Positions 47,877 to 59,625 of a stretch of 64,000 nucleotides of DNA are shown piece by piece (positions within the stretch are counted from its first letter, which is position 1; every line of letters begins with the position of its first letter). A model generated the notes under the pieces. That model searched no databases. It worked only from the letters and a program-made list of their open reading frames with translations, and was not told the DNA's origin. Source of the DNA: Otatea glauca (Eukaryota; Streptophyta; Magnoliopsida; Poales; Poaceae); NCBI GenBank assembly GCA_036346275.1, contig CM070713.1:54865567-54929566 (forward strand), in the 5' to 3' direction. The position numbers were made by a program, and so were the translations under genes.

Positions 47877-49139
47877 CTAAAGGAGTACCACTGGTTTTGC
47901 ATCATGCATATTGAAGCGACGAAGGACCTTTTCAATGTAACCTTGCTGACTAAGGTATAATTTACTAGATTTCCTTGCTCTAATGATTTCCATGCCAAGA
48001 ATTTTCTTTGCTGCACCTAAATCCTTCATCTCAAATTCTTTACTCAATTGTGCCTTTAGTCTAGCTATTTCTGACTTATCTTTTGCAGCGATCAACATAT
48101 CATCAACATAAAGAAGCAAGTATATAGCTGAACCTTTAACAGTTTTCATGTAAACACAGCTATCATAATTGGACCGCTTAAAACCATGAGAGAGCATAAA
48201 GGAGTCAAATTTCTTATACCATTGCCTAGGTGATTGTTTCAAGCCATAAAGGGATTTCTTTAACCTACAAACAAGGTGTTCTTTTCCAGGCATAACATAA
48301 CCTTCAGGTTGGTCCATATAAATATCCTCCTCTAACTCCCCATGCAAGAATGCAGTTTTAACATCTAATTGCTCAAGTTCATAGTCATGCATGGCAAGAA
48401 TGCTGAGTAGAGTGCGAATAGAACTATATTTCACAACAGGAGAAAATACATCATTGAAATCAATACCTGGAATCTGACTATAGCCTTTAGCAACCAACCT
48501 TGCTTTATACCTTACTGAATTAGTGGGAGAAATACCTTCTTTTCTTTTGAAAATCCATTTGCAACGGACTGTCTTCTTGTCTTTAGGCAATTTTACTAAA
48601 TCCCAAGTGCCATTCTTTTCAAGTGACTCCATCTCATCTTGCATAGTGGTCATCCAATTTTTACAATCAGCAGAAGTAATAGCCTCAACATAATTTGAAG
48701 GTTCAGCATTATTTTCAATATCTTCTGCAACACTTAAAGCATAAGAAGCAATATCAGGCTGCACAACTGGAGAAGAATGCTCAACAATATGTGAATCATC
48801 AATAATAGGTGCATCATGAACATCAATACTAATATTTTCTGGTGTAGATTCAGAATCAATAAGGTGCTCCATCTGCACACTAGTTTTCTGTTGTTTCTCA
48901 ATAGGAGCATTAGTATCCAATTTGTCATTCAGCATAACAGATTCATTAAAGATAACATTCCTACTGATAACAACCTTTTGAGTTTGAGGATTCCACAATT
49001 TATAGCCTTTAACACCAGATTTATAACCAAGAAAGATGCACTTAATAGCTCTAGGCTCCAATTTACCATTATCAACGTGAGCATAAGAAGGCAACCGAAA
49101 ACTCTCAATTGTGAATAATCGGCAGGAGAACCGGACCAT
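47877..49139 (-). pseudogene. Copia integrase C-terminus and reverse transcriptase
   Basis: 420 codons open on the minus strand. The first part is the integrase tail (CIFLGYKSGVKGYKLWNP). RT follows: KTVRCKWIFKRKEGI, YKARLVAKGYSQIPGIDF, LDVKTAFLHGELEEDIYM, SLYGLKQSPRQWYKKF and the catalytic LLLYVDDMLIA (YVDD box). The reading frame ends at 47877 before RNase H. The RT domain appears intact, with both catalytic aspartates. The enzyme as a whole is separated from the upstream protease and integrase core by stops. Confidence 0.93.
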
Positions 49140-49290
49140 ACCTCAATTGGAGTTTTCTTATCAATAGCAATAGAGGAGACCGATTAATAAGATAGCAAGT
49201 GGAAGCGACTTCATTTCAAAACGCCTATGCAAACCAAAGATTAGACAACATACAACGGGCCCTTGAGATAATGATTCTGTTCATACGCCA

Positions 49291-49590
49291 CTACACCGCT
49301 TTGTTGTGGAGTACGAGAACAGTGTAGTGACACACAATACCTTGAGACTTGCAATATGAATTGAATAAATCAGAACAGAATTCCATACCATTATCAGTGC
49401 GAAGTATCTTTACCTTCTCAGTTTGTTTTTCAACCATAATCTTCCACTCTTTAAATGCAGAAAATGCTTCTGATTTATGCTTCAAGAAATAAGGCCAAAC
49501 TTTTCTAGAATAATCATCAATAATGGTTAACATATAACGAGAACCTCCTAAAGAAGTCTTACGAGATGGCCCCCATAAATCAGAATGCAC
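49291..49590 (-). pseudogene. Copia integrase core fragment
   Basis: HSDLWGPSRKTSLGGSRY, LTIIDDYSRKVWPYFLKHK and LRTDNGMEFCSDLFNSYC give two of the three catalytic acidic residues of the DDE core. The frame then breaks (near 49290) before the final Glu region. The zinc-binding start of integrase is lost in broken sequence between 49591 and 49733. Confidence 0.88.
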
Positions 49591-49733
49591 ATAATCAAGA
49601 ATACCTTCGTAGTATGAATGTATGTTAAATTTTACCCTCCTATGCTTACCAAATATGCAATGCTCACGAAATCCAATTTTCCATTATATCCATCAAGAAG
49701 TCCTCCTTTACTCGAATCGCCAAACCTGTTCAC

Positions 49734-50990
49734 TCATATGACCAGACGCTTGTGCCAAAGATTAGCAATATCGGGTGATGAATGTGAAGAAACAAAGGCA
49801 TCACCTGTAATTGTAGTGCCTTGAAGGCGATATAAATTGGCAGATTTCAAATCACCTTTCATTACAATAAGAGAACCTTTCGATACTTTCAAAATGCCAT
49901 TGCCACCAGAATACTTATACCCTTTAGAGTCAAGAGTACTCAAAGAAATAAGATTCCTCGTCATACCTGGAACGTGCCTCACATCTGTCAAAGTTCTGAT
50001 AATGCCATCATGCATCTTTATTTGAACGGATCCAATGCCAACAATAGGACGTGGCGAATCATCACCCATCCTAACAGAACCAGCATCTTTAACAGACTCA
50101 TAAGTGATGAACCAATCTCTATTTATGCATATATGAAAAGAAGCAGCAGAATCAATAATCCATTCATCACCACTACTAGCACATCCAGCAAAAGCAACAA
50201 GGGTCTCACCATCAGAACTACTATCAGCAGAAGCAACAGAAGCTTTACCTTCATCATCAGGTTTACCTTTTGGTTTGTAGGTACCGTTCCTCTTTTCTTT
50301 GTTCTTTATCTTATAACATTCAGATATATCATGATTATTTTTCTTACAATATCTGCAGAATTTTTCTTTACCTCTGGACTTAGAACGACCCCTGTAACTG
50401 CTTGAACTTCTGCCTCTATACCCATTGTATGATTTCTTTTCTCTCGTTCGTCCCCGAACAGACAAAGCTTCACCATGCAAACTAGAACTTTCAGAAGACA
50501 CCATTAATTTCATCTTTTCTTTTGCATGTAAGGCCTCATAAACTTCAGCAACAGTTAATGTGTCACGGCTATATAAAATAGTGTCTCTAAAATTTGAAAA
50601 TGACGGAGGCAGAGAACACAAAAGAATAAGACCTAGATCCTCATCTTCAAATTTTACCTCCATAGACTCAAGGTCAGAAATGATCTCCTTAAAGGCCGAT
50701 AGATGATTTAACACAGAACCACCCTCTTGCAACTTGTGCGAAAATAATTTCATCTTCACATGCATCTTGCTAGTAAGGTCTTTGGACATGCAAATTGATT
50801 CCAATTTTAACCATAAACCACTCTGATTTTCTCTGCAAAACCTCTTGCAAAATATTATTTGATAAATGAAGATGAATTTGAGATAAAGCCTTATGATCCT
50901 TTCTTTTTCTTCATCACCCAGCCTTTTGATCTTTGTTTCCGAATTTATCAAGCGCATCATCCAGTCGCAGCGCAAGAATTGCTCTCATTT
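49734..50990 (-). pseudogene. Copia gag-protease
   Basis: Open for over 400 codons on the minus strand. A gag (UBN2-type) region with LQEGGSVLNHLSAFKEIISD and SLPPSFSNFRDTILY is followed by a basic Arg/Ser-rich stretch, a CCHC zinc knuckle CRYCKKNNHDISEC, and the protease start WIIDSAASFHIC, where DSA replaces the commoner DSG of many copia elements. LISLSTLDSKGYKY and LWHKRL (gag-pre-integrase) close it. The N-terminus is degraded beyond 50975. Confidence 0.9.
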
Positions 50991-51059
50991 TAACTTGCCA
51001 TAGCGAAAACCCGTATCACGATCTAACAGAGGAACATCATATTTTAATGAGGCCATAAT

Positions 51060-51780
51060 GCGTAAATCTTATATTTGTTTTCTCTGTTTTCTTCTACCGC
51101 TATGCATCATCTGTCTCAAATTTTTTTACTCACAAGAATTAGTGCCTTCCTCACCTGAAGCACTCCTGATGCAATGCAACCTCTCCAGGAAAGAGCAAAC
51201 AAAACCAGAACAAAAAAAAGAGCTCTTACTGTCACGATGTGTCTCACGACTAGAAGTTCGTATGGAGCTTCTTCTAGTCTGCACGCGCTCCTTGATGAGT
51301 AGATCGACGTCCGTGCAAGGGCGTCTCGTCTGCGCAGGGATGCCGCCGGCAGTGTGCCGCTCCACGCGTCTTGGCGCTGTCGATGACCTCGAAGCCGCAA
51401 GGCTCGTGATCGAGGACGCGTCCTTCTCCCCTGGTTGATTGGCGATGATGTGGGCTGGCTGGAGGCTGGGAGAGGCGCGGAAGATGACGATGCCGAAGAT
51501 GAGTTCGATCGCCGGAGGATGATGGCACGCGGAAGATGGCGGACGGCGCGATCGCGGACCGCAGCGTGAGATGAAGACCGGGCAGAGCGACGCGCCGACG
51601 CCGAGCGCGAAGAACAGAACGGCTGGGACGGCGGTCGGTCGACGAACGGCGGCGACGGCGCGGCGAAGAGCGGACCGGGCAGATCCGATCGGACGACAAA
51701 GAGACGCAGGCGTGAAGATGAACAATCGTCGATCAGTTACTGTAGATCCAATCGAATTTTTTTTCCCTCGTGATTTATCT
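51060..51780 (-). other. GC-rich leader of the copia element
   Basis: Lies between the primer site and gag. It is unusually long (about 0.7 kb), and 51240-51720 is very GC-rich compared with the AT-rich gag-pol. A 199-codon open frame on the minus strand (51725-51126) and other frames show no known domain. It may be captured host sequence or an unusual leader. Confidence 0.5.
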
Positions 51781-51796
51781 GCTCTCTGATACCACT

Positions 51797-52073
51797 TGTT
51801 GTAAAATCAATCACAAAAGAAGAAGAACACGAGACGCAGATTTTACGTGGAAAACCCTTGCGGGAAAAATCCACGGACGCCAAACAGCGATATCACTATT
51901 TTGAGGAATTGTGCACAATGGTTAGGGTTTACAATGAGCGTCTATCTCTTCCTAGCAGATTACAAAGGGTATTTATAGATGGAGGCAGCGACTCGAGTCT
52001 AAACGAGCCACACCGAAATATGGGCTAAAGGCATCTCTAAAGCCCAACAGGAAATTCGGATCAAAACCCAACA
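51797..52073 (-). repeat. 5' LTR of the copia element
   Basis: 277 bp. Followed on the plus strand by TTTTC, the right target duplication. Confidence 0.95.
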
Positions 52074-52339
52074 TTTTCAATGTAAAAACCGATGATTTGT
52101 TATTGCGGAGATTTCTGCAGTGTGTTGGACAATATGGAAAACACGAAATCAAAGCCCGATTCAAGAGGGAGAGCGGATGGGGTCCGGTGATGTGCGCTCG
52201 TGATATCCTTGCATTGCGAGGATGGATAGTGTTTAGCTGCTAGTGTTAGAATCTGAAGTCAACCTTCTAGCCAAACACTTTCACAGATAGCTCTAGATTT
52301 TCAAAGAATCTACTCCGCTGAGAATCTGAGATCTAGGGC
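52074..52339. other. Short flank between copia element and gene fragment
   Basis: Nothing recognised beyond the target duplication at its left edge. Confidence 0.4.
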
Positions 52340-52720
52340 TAAAAAAACTGAAGTGGGAGCACGGGGGCACGACGAGTGTGTGGTTGAGCAGCGCGGCGGC
52401 CACCACAGCGTTCTGGAGCTTGTCCACCTGGTTGCTGAACCCGTTGTTCGGCGTGTACCACAGGAACCTCTCGCCCTCGAGCTCTGGAGAGCCAGTACAC
52501 CGCGGTGCACCGCCGTTGGAGGCTCTAGCGGGGAAGGGGAGGAGGGAGCGGAGCAAGGAGGAGTAGGGATGCCGGGAGGAGGAGGACGAGAATGGCCACG
52601 AGGAGGGCATGTGCGACCGGGTGCTTCGCTTGCACCACCGGCCATGGCTCGCAGGCAAATTCATGTCGGCAGCGCCTGGGAGATCGACCGGATCTTACGG
52701 TCAGATCTGATAGCAAACCG
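52340..52720 (-). pseudogene. Fragment of a plant O-fucosyltransferase-like gene
   Basis: Plant members of the GDP-fucose protein O-fucosyltransferase-like family are Golgi type II membrane proteins. In one minus-strand frame (52716-52525) there is a basic stretch and then a membrane anchor, HALLVAILVLLLPASLLLLA. The next frame (about 52523-52364) gives GERFLWYTPNNGFSNQVDKL and NAVVAAALLNHTLVVPP, the hallmark first block of these proteins (normally FLWY.PH.GFSNQ and LLNRTLVVPP). A frameshift near 52530-52560 separates anchor and catalytic block. After VVPP the sequence diverges and stops, so the rest of the enzyme is absent. Confidence 0.75.
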
Positions 52721-53205
52721 CCTACGGTTTAAGCCGCAGTGCGTGTGTGAGCGAGGAGCATGAGAGGGGTGGGAGAGGGATGAGAATCTGGAGGGGTTGG
52801 GGGGCATTGCCTAATGGCATTTGCGGGTAATTACCCAACTCCGAGCGCAGTTCTATATTTTAGGGGAATCCTATTTTGAAAATTTGGACTACAGGTTACT
52901 TCAGATCTTCCTTGCTCCCAGTCTGAAAATTTGTAGAGTTAAAGTGTTTGGCACAGCTCTGCCCAACTCCCACTAGAATCTAGGAGTGGGAGCTGTGCCA
53001 AATAGGCCTACAAGAGGCGGGATTCAGGTTCATGGTTTGCCATTTTTCATCTAATTTTCACTACGAATACGAATTCATATTTTAAACTAGTTCAAACTCA
53101 ACGAATCCGATTCGTGATTTGCAAGAATTTATAGAAAATCCGATAACTATGCTCCGTGCCGTCCCCTAGCGCTGCCTCCACGAAGCGATCCTTGCCTCCT
53201 GGCGC
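52721..53205. other. Intergenic stretch, nothing recognised
   Basis: About 480 bases between the O-fucosyltransferase relic and the CACTA terminus. No credible open frame. Confidence 0.4.
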
Positions 53206-53224
53206 CACTACACTGGAAAAAGTC

Positions 53225-53585
53225 ATCTGTGGCGGTTCATAACTGCCAACAGTGGCGGTTATTGAACCGCCACTGATAATCGAGGATTATCAATGATGAT
53301 TTTTTAACCGCCACAGATAAGTGTTATCTGTGACGGTTCTACACACTAACCGCCACAGATAACAATACTATCTGTGGCGGTTCTACCCACAAACCGTCAC
53401 AGATAACTATACTATCTGTGACGGTTCTTTCCTACAACCGCCACAGATAACAATATTATCTGTGGCGGTTCTGCCCATCAATCGCCACAGATAACTATAT
53501 TATCTGTGGCGGTTCTATACACCAACTGCCATAGATAACTATATTATCTGTGGTGGTTCTATCCACCAACCGCCACAGATAGTAC
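53225..53585. repeat. CACTA subterminal repeats, left
   Basis: About a dozen half-units of TATCTGTG(G/A)CGGTTCT alternating with their inverse AACCGCCACAGATA, spaced about 30 bases. In CACTA elements such repeats bind the transposase. Confidence 0.92.
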
Positions 53586-55098
53586 CTGACCGAAAAAATA
53601 AAAACTGCATTTTGGGCTAGCCTCAGGTGCTGCTAGCCATGCCCTCTAAAACATATAATACATCAATCACAATTGCAATTTTGCATATACACAATTACAA
53701 TGTACAACAATCACAGATTTTGCATATACACAACTACAATATAATACATCAATCACAATTACATATAATACATCAATCACAATTACAATCATGATTTTGC
53801 ATATACACAATTACAATGTACAATTAAAGTGTCATGCATGAGGCGCTCGATCATGGTGATGGTGTAGGGCATGCCTCCCACTGGACTGCTCCCTTCTCCT
53901 CGATTCATCATCTTTGCATCAATATTTCTAAGAGTATGAAAATGAAGTCATTATATATCATACTATGGAAAGCTAAATAGATCACTTTTGTTGTATCACA
54001 AATCTTGCCGATCCATTGCCGTCTTATTCCATGTGAATGCCGTGGCATCCTCCAGATGTTGTACATGCATTAGCTAGTTTATACTCCCTCTATTTTTGAA
54101 TATGTGACATTCTATTTTTCAATTTTTATTCCTAAATACATATCATTCTACAATTTTGATCCTACTTTTTACTATTTTTCCTTCTATAATCTCCATTTAG
54201 CTATTTTTAAAGGCATTTACTATCATACATTAGAGTAAAACACACCATCTAAAAATATAAGGACCATGTAATCAAATCTCTTATGAATGGAAGGTAAAGA
54301 TGCAAAAGAAAACTTCGGCAACTAAATGAAGCAATCAAATAAACTCTTTGTAATGGTGCAGTTTTTTAATGAGCTCTTGCCGTATTCATTCATCACCCAC
54401 GTCTATAAAAAGCTCTACTAGCCATCATGAAAGGGCACGGAGAAAAGCAATAGAGGGAGCGCCCCTCCTCTGGAGCGCGCGCACACACACACCACCCATC
54501 AACACACACGCACGGGAGAAGGGCAACAACACACGCGCAGATCAATCACAACTTCTTAAATCAAATCACAAAAATTTGAACATGTGCAAGCTATGCCATC
54601 CAATATTAAACTTGACATTCAATGAAACATCAATTTACACCACCGTAAGAAAAAAATTAACTAGTTTTGTGAACTATAAGCCTACGAGTCTTCAGTGTTG
54701 GTAGGAGCCTCACGAGGTGGCAGATGAGTATGGAAGACTGCATCGTTATTATCTGGGTCATGAAACTCGCCGTTCTTGTTGAGTACTTCCTTCATGATGA
54801 AGTAGGCGAGCTGTCCCTGAATGCCTTGGATTTCATTTGGAACCGGTCCTCCTCAGAGGCAACTTCAAACGCTATAAATAGAAAAAGTTTATCTTAAGAG
54901 CTTATATAGAGAATGAGATGTACGAATCAATGTGTGATGTTAGCGTGACAAACCTCTACGTCATTGTTAACTATTGTAGAGCCTAAGATTTCGCGCATGT
55001 ATTGGCATACGAAGTACCCACATAAATTTGTTCCTGGCGACTGCTTGTGGCACTGCAAAAAATTGAATAAACTTATACGACATTGAAGGAGTTATTGA
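53586..55098. other. CACTA non-coding left interior
   Basis: 53640-53830 repeats CATATAATACATCAATCAC and TTTTGCATATACACAA several times. The remainder has only short open frames. Likely 3' non-coding part and last introns of the minus-strand gene. Confidence 0.5.
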
Positions 55099-55986
55099 CT
55101 ACGAGGTGCGATATAGGAAAATTGTTTTTGTGCGTATCGGAAATTTAGTACGGATTGTCAGTGATTTATGGAAAGGACGGTGTCTCGAGCACTTTTTACA
55201 ATATGCTTTGAAGGCCCTATTCACTAGACTTGTCATATCTTTGTAGTCTTTTGGATCTTTGTCCCGCGGGTCCAAGATCAGCATCTTGCTTTTATCCGAG
55301 TAATTACTACGAGAATCCAAAGTGAAAACTACATACACATGTATGATGCCGTAGTCATTAGTCCTAAGCTGAGCAAAGAACGAGATCAACAAGTAGTTGA
55401 ACTAGCTAGTGAGCCACTTACTTGAAATTGTATGGTAAAAGTATGAACTCCTTGTCTTGGAGTTTGATGAAAGCGTTATATACGTAGTCCTCGACCTCCT
55501 TTGGTACTCTTTTGATTTCCTACCGCAAACCGCTCCGGATCGAGGAATGCCACTGGCCCTTTGGTTCTTTTTAGTTCGATCAACTCGTATCTACATAACA
55601 AATGATTTAGACATCACATTTATCGGTATTACATGAATGTAGACAATGATTTTTATATTGGACACTTACAGTGACCAGCATCTCATAAGAGACACGTTGA
55701 GGGCATCTTGATAGTACATGTTGTGCAACTCGCTGAATTCTATCAGGAAGTAGCCAAACCCCTCATGGTGGAAATGTTCCTCTTTGTAAATGGCAGTGAT
55801 CACCTTCAGGAGTACATGTTGGTTCGATCGCTCCATATACCATTCATGTAATCGCCTTAGCTGCACTGTTAGGCTATGAAGCTTCGAAGGGGTGACAAAC
55901 GGCTTCCCCAATTCGTATTTCAGTCTTTCTTCAGCAGCTTGTCCTTTGGAGACTGCTTTACCCTTACTTTTCGCACACAACATCAT
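55099..55986 (-). pseudogene. CACTA accessory gene, C-terminal Ulp1-like part
   Basis: The exon-like segment 55986-55666 encodes LHEWYMERSNQHVLLKVI and HEGFGYFLIEFSELHNMYYQ followed by DALNVSLMRCW. The segment 55392-55099 encodes IHVYVVFTLDSRSNYSDKSK and LILDPRDKDPKDYKDM. This order, a plant-transposon domain followed by a Ulp1/C48 peptidase-like domain with a conserved LDPRDKD-type core, is common in the second gene of grass CACTA elements. The His-Asp-Cys triad cannot be traced fully, so protease activity is doubtful. Confidence 0.6.
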
Positions 55987-56192
55987 ACTGCTTTGGCTTA
56001 CCGACTACTGATATGGCTTGTCTATTTTGCCATGCCTTCAGAGGAGGATTTTTAAGTCGGTCAACTGAAGTTGTCGCACTAACTTTTGTACGCTGATGTG
56101 TTGGTGACGACTGTGCGAGGTTTATCAGAGGACAGCCGCAGTTCACCGCAGAGAGGGCAGGTGGTCACCTCGGAGGGGTCGGCGTGTTCACC

Positions 56193-57636
56193 TCAGAGGA
56201 ACAGCACTTCATGATGGTCCAAGACGATGTCACGCTTTGCGCCATCGATGAATGAGTGGACGGCACTTCCTAGAGTTGTAACCTCGTCGTTCAGGGGCAT
56301 TTCTAGCCCGAGGTTGGCACACTGGGGATTAATCGTGCCCACCTGGACCTTTGCATATCCCGGCGCTATCGCAGAGTTGTGCAATACACCTCCTTCTTGG
56401 TATGGGTACGCTATGCCTGTACCAGCCTGAATGAATATGTTCATGACGGGCAAAGTGAGCCGCACGGTGTGGGGTCATGTATGTCGTCCACAGGATAATG
56501 GCCCATGTCCTGTTCTACAAGTGGGGCGGATGCGCAACTGCTGCGACGATTCGGAGGGCTGGTCGTAACAATGTTCTCGGCTTGCGACTGTCTCATGGCT
56601 TGTTGTACTTGTCGTTGTACTTGTTGTTCTATTGTGCCTTGTAATTCTCGAAGCATCTTTTCCTTCATCATTTCTATTTCGGCAAACGCTTCTCTAGCTC
56701 TCTTTCGACTCTTGTAAGTGTGAAGGTGCTCTGGGAATCCTGTCTTCCAGGAAACCTTAACCCCGACACCTCGTGTCCATCCAGGATGCTCCTTATTTCC
56801 CAGGGCACGTGTTATTTCGTCGTTTTCCCTATCTGGGTGGAATGTTCCTTGGGAAGACTCGATGTACAGCTCCTGAACCCTTTGCGACATTGCTTCATCA
56901 TCGCTATTTCTGAAGGATAAGCCCCCACTAGACGTGACACTTGCCCTCGCTAGCACGTAGTGCTTGACTCGATCCGTAGTCCGCCAATTGACTTGTACCA
57001 TCGATCGTAGTGATTCTCGCTTCTGCCTCTCCCATTGAGGGATTTTACAGCGCACCCACCCGCATCAAGTCCGTGTGGATGGATGTTCATCCTTCGATGT
57101 TTATGTGGTCCGCATTGGACTTCTTTGTCGCTTCACTTTGCTTCATCGACACGAAATCATCCCAATATGGTTCTAAGTTTGGGTAGTCCCCGATGGCCGA
57201 TCGGTTTTCTTCACATAAGTAGTATTTAGCTTTGGCCTTGAAGTTCCTCCATGCCGCATCCATGGTCATCAACGCATCCCGACGCACGCGGTGTTCATCT
57301 TCTTCGGGAATTCAAGGTTTGTTTGAGCTCCGCCTATAGATCCGCTTTGATGGTATTGGGCACTTTGTGCCAATCCAAAAGGTGATTGGCACTCTCTCCC
57401 TTGCGATATACCCGCAGTTGTTCTGTGACTTTGCTACTTAACTTTGGCAAGGCAATAGGGCCCCGACTTCCGAGACCTCTCGAGATGGTATACCGCCCTT
57501 CGGGCTTCTTATTTCTTCCTCGGCCACGAGGTCTTGCCACGGGTATGTCAGCATCGGCGGCAACAGCGGTGGTTGGGTAGAGGTTGAGGAACCTGCTAGG
57601 GCTAGGGGTCGGGCTAGGGGTGGATTGCTCCTCCAT
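56193..57636 (-). pseudogene. CACTA accessory gene, N-terminal Transposase_24-type part
   Basis: Segments on the minus strand are 57636-57334 (start MEEQSTPSPTPS, then a basic RGRGRNKKPEGR and a GLGSRGPIALPKL stretch), 57287-57087 (AWRNFKAKAKYYLCEENR and YPNLEPYWDDFVSMKQS), 57055-56441 (IPQWERQKRESLRS, NDEITRALGNKEHPGWTRG, GVGVKVSWKTGFPEH, then a Glu/Arg coiled coil) and 56465-56193. The NDE-T-ALG-EHPG block is the signature of the plant Transposase_24 (Ptta/En/Spm) family. Segments may be exons or pieces separated by stops; GT-AG borders were not fixed. Confidence 0.7.
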
Positions 57637-57649
57637 ATCAGCCTTGGAT

Positions 57650-59205
57650 GTGCGAACTGAAAGAGGTAAAGTATGGAACCATTAGAATTTGGCGGTCATT
57701 TGGGTTAAGTGCGGAAGTTTAACTCTGAAAACTAGAAATGAAAGTAATCGAGAAATTGGGCATTCAATAGAAAAACTTATCTTTTAGAAAAACTTATTTT
57801 TTGTTCGGTTACTTTTGTTTTCTTTGTTCATTCCATCGTTCATCTGTGTGCTAGAGTTTAGAATATATCTCCTAGTTTGTTTTCTTGAAATTGACCCGGC
57901 ATCATGCATGCATATATGGTGTCCCGATTAATTATACTGTATATATATAATTAATTTCCTTCTTCCGTGATAGATATGCTATATATATGTTTTGGAAGGA
58001 GAGATTTGAGCGACATATGACAGGGGAAAGGAGGTTCATGACATATATAGTGTGGCATTTTCTTTATTTGCTAGCTTGTAGTACTATATATATAGTTTAC
58101 TGATCGATCTTACTCCTCATGCATGAGTCTTTTTAACTTTCGTCTAGCTAGCTAGCTCTTGCAAGGAAGCCATAGATCGATTGCTATCGATCATATATAT
58201 ATGAACATATATAGAAAATAAAGGAATGCATCCATATATGTATGTTGACTCTCTCTCTCTCTCTCTCAATGCATGCATGCATGCATGTAGTGTAATGGAG
58301 CGGCTTTTGCAAGGGGGAACAGAAGGATTTTGCAACCGAAAGAAAGAAAAGCTCTCCGTGTACGTTTCTGTGTGTGTGCTGTGCACTGCTTTTGATGCGG
58401 TCAAGTAGTACTAACTGATTTTAATTTGTGGCATGGGCAAAGGGAGGAGAAAATGACTCTTAAAAGAAATGAAATTTTGTAATGGATCAAGTACATTGTG
58501 CAATTGGTTTATTATCCTTAATTACCTTCTGGAACTTAATTTGAATGCACTATTAATTAATGGCTTTAATTTGAAAACACAGTGTGAAGAGGATAATATT
58601 TATTCCTCCCCACAAGAAGTAATATATAGGTAGAAGAATTTGCACCTATCTAGGGGCCATGCAAATGTACATATATAATTAATATATACATACGTACTAG
58701 ACTCGATACGTAGTATATATTTCATCAATCGTTTGCATTAGAGTTAAAAATTTATAACTTGCATGCATGGCAATATTGTATACACATTACATTATACACA
58801 TATATAAGCATAAACGAACTGATAAATAATATAGCATGCAGTATATATCTTAATCGTATATACTCCTACATATGCGCACTAGATTTTTTACGATATTACT
58901 AATAATTAAGAGCATCCATGCAGATGTATCGCACGATAAAAAGTACAGACAAACCTGCGGTTTCTTCAGGTATATATATGTATGTATATGTTTCCTAAAA
59001 CTCTAGTATTTATATATAATGCCATAGTTAATAGAGTACGTACGTAATTGTTATTAATCTTTAAGTTGATTGTTGGATATGATTTTTAGGACAAAATGAT
59101 CGAACAACAGAAATTGACCACATGGAAAAGAACTGAAATTGACAATTGACAAGATATCTGTAGAATTAATCTAATAGAAGATTCAATGTTTCGCAAACCG
59201 AATGG
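57650..59205. other. CACTA interior, AT-rich non-coding
   Basis: About 1.55 kb rich in TATATA runs, a CT run (58247-58267) and CATGCATGCATG (58270-58284). Probably 5' UTR or intron of the accessory gene. No separate gene seen. Confidence 0.5.
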
Positions 59206-59380
59206 GCAGGAGCTCACGCGGCGTCGAGGGTGGCGTCGGGCGGCGGCGGCGGGCGCTGTTGGCCGAGGGCGCGAGCGGCGGCGACGCCGGGCGCGAAGGC
59301 GGGCGGTGCCGGGCGGCAATTGTGGCGCGGGCTCGGTGAGAAGACCAAGCGGCGCGGAGTTTAGGTTTAGGCAACGGTGA
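59206..59380. other. GC-rich block near the right CACTA end
   Basis: A 175-bp Arg/Ala-codon-rich stretch with no recognised domain on either strand. A GC-rich first exon or promoter is common next to the subterminal repeats of CACTA elements. Confidence 0.4.
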
Positions 59381-59404
59381 GAAGAGTGATCGTTGTAACG
59401 ACTT

Positions 59405-59625
59405 TTATATGTGGGTTATCTGTGGCGGTTCTTTATATGAACCGCCATGGATACTTTATCTGTGGCGTTATTATTAAGAACCGCCATCGATATATATCTT
59501 ATCCGTGGCGGTTCTTTATACGAACCGCCATCGATATTTATCTCGTGGCGGTTCTTCACAAGAACTGCCACTGATACATATATTATCTGTGGCGGTTCTT
59601 TATACTAACCGCCACTAATACAATT
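59405..59625. repeat. CACTA subterminal repeats, right
   Basis: TTATCTGTGGCGGTTCTT and GAACCGCCA(T/C) alternate about nine times, the same family as 53225-53585. Confidence 0.9.

Larger units (their letters stand above)
46779..52073 (-). mobile_element. Complete Ty1-copia retrotransposon, defective
   Basis: A 5.3-kb element with 277-bp LTRs at 46779-47055 and 51797-52073, about ten differences between them by eye. It is flanked by the exact 5-bp duplication TTTTC (46774-46778 and 52074-52078). On the minus strand the order is 5' LTR (51797-52073), primer site TGGTATCAGAGAGC (51781-51794, tRNA-Met type), a long GC-rich leader, gag, protease, integrase, RT, RNase H, polypurine tract AAGGTGGAGTT (47056-47066), 3' LTR. 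Integrase upstream of RT is diagnostic of copia. Stops and frameshifts separate the domains, so it is not autonomous. The clade is probably Tork/Tnt1-like. Confidence 0.95.
53206..59625 (-). mobile_element. CACTA (En/Spm) element, right terminus not found
   Basis: The left end is CACTACACTGGAAAAA (53206-53221), a classical CACTA terminus. It is followed by subterminal repeats of the type TATCTGTGGCGGTTCT and ACCGCCACAGATA up to 53585. A matching subterminal block (TTATCTGTGGCGGTTCTT) occupies 59405-59625. Between them the minus strand carries a CACTA-type accessory gene but no recognisable DDE transposase. The expected inverted terminus (CCAGTGTAGTG) is absent after 59625. The element is therefore non-autonomous and probably truncated on the right, near an LTR that starts at 59996. 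Confidence 0.85.

Noticed and set aside
51126..51725. 199-codon minus-strand frame in the copia leader
   Set aside because: GC-rich and without domain, in a non-coding position between primer site and gag; reported as a leader only.
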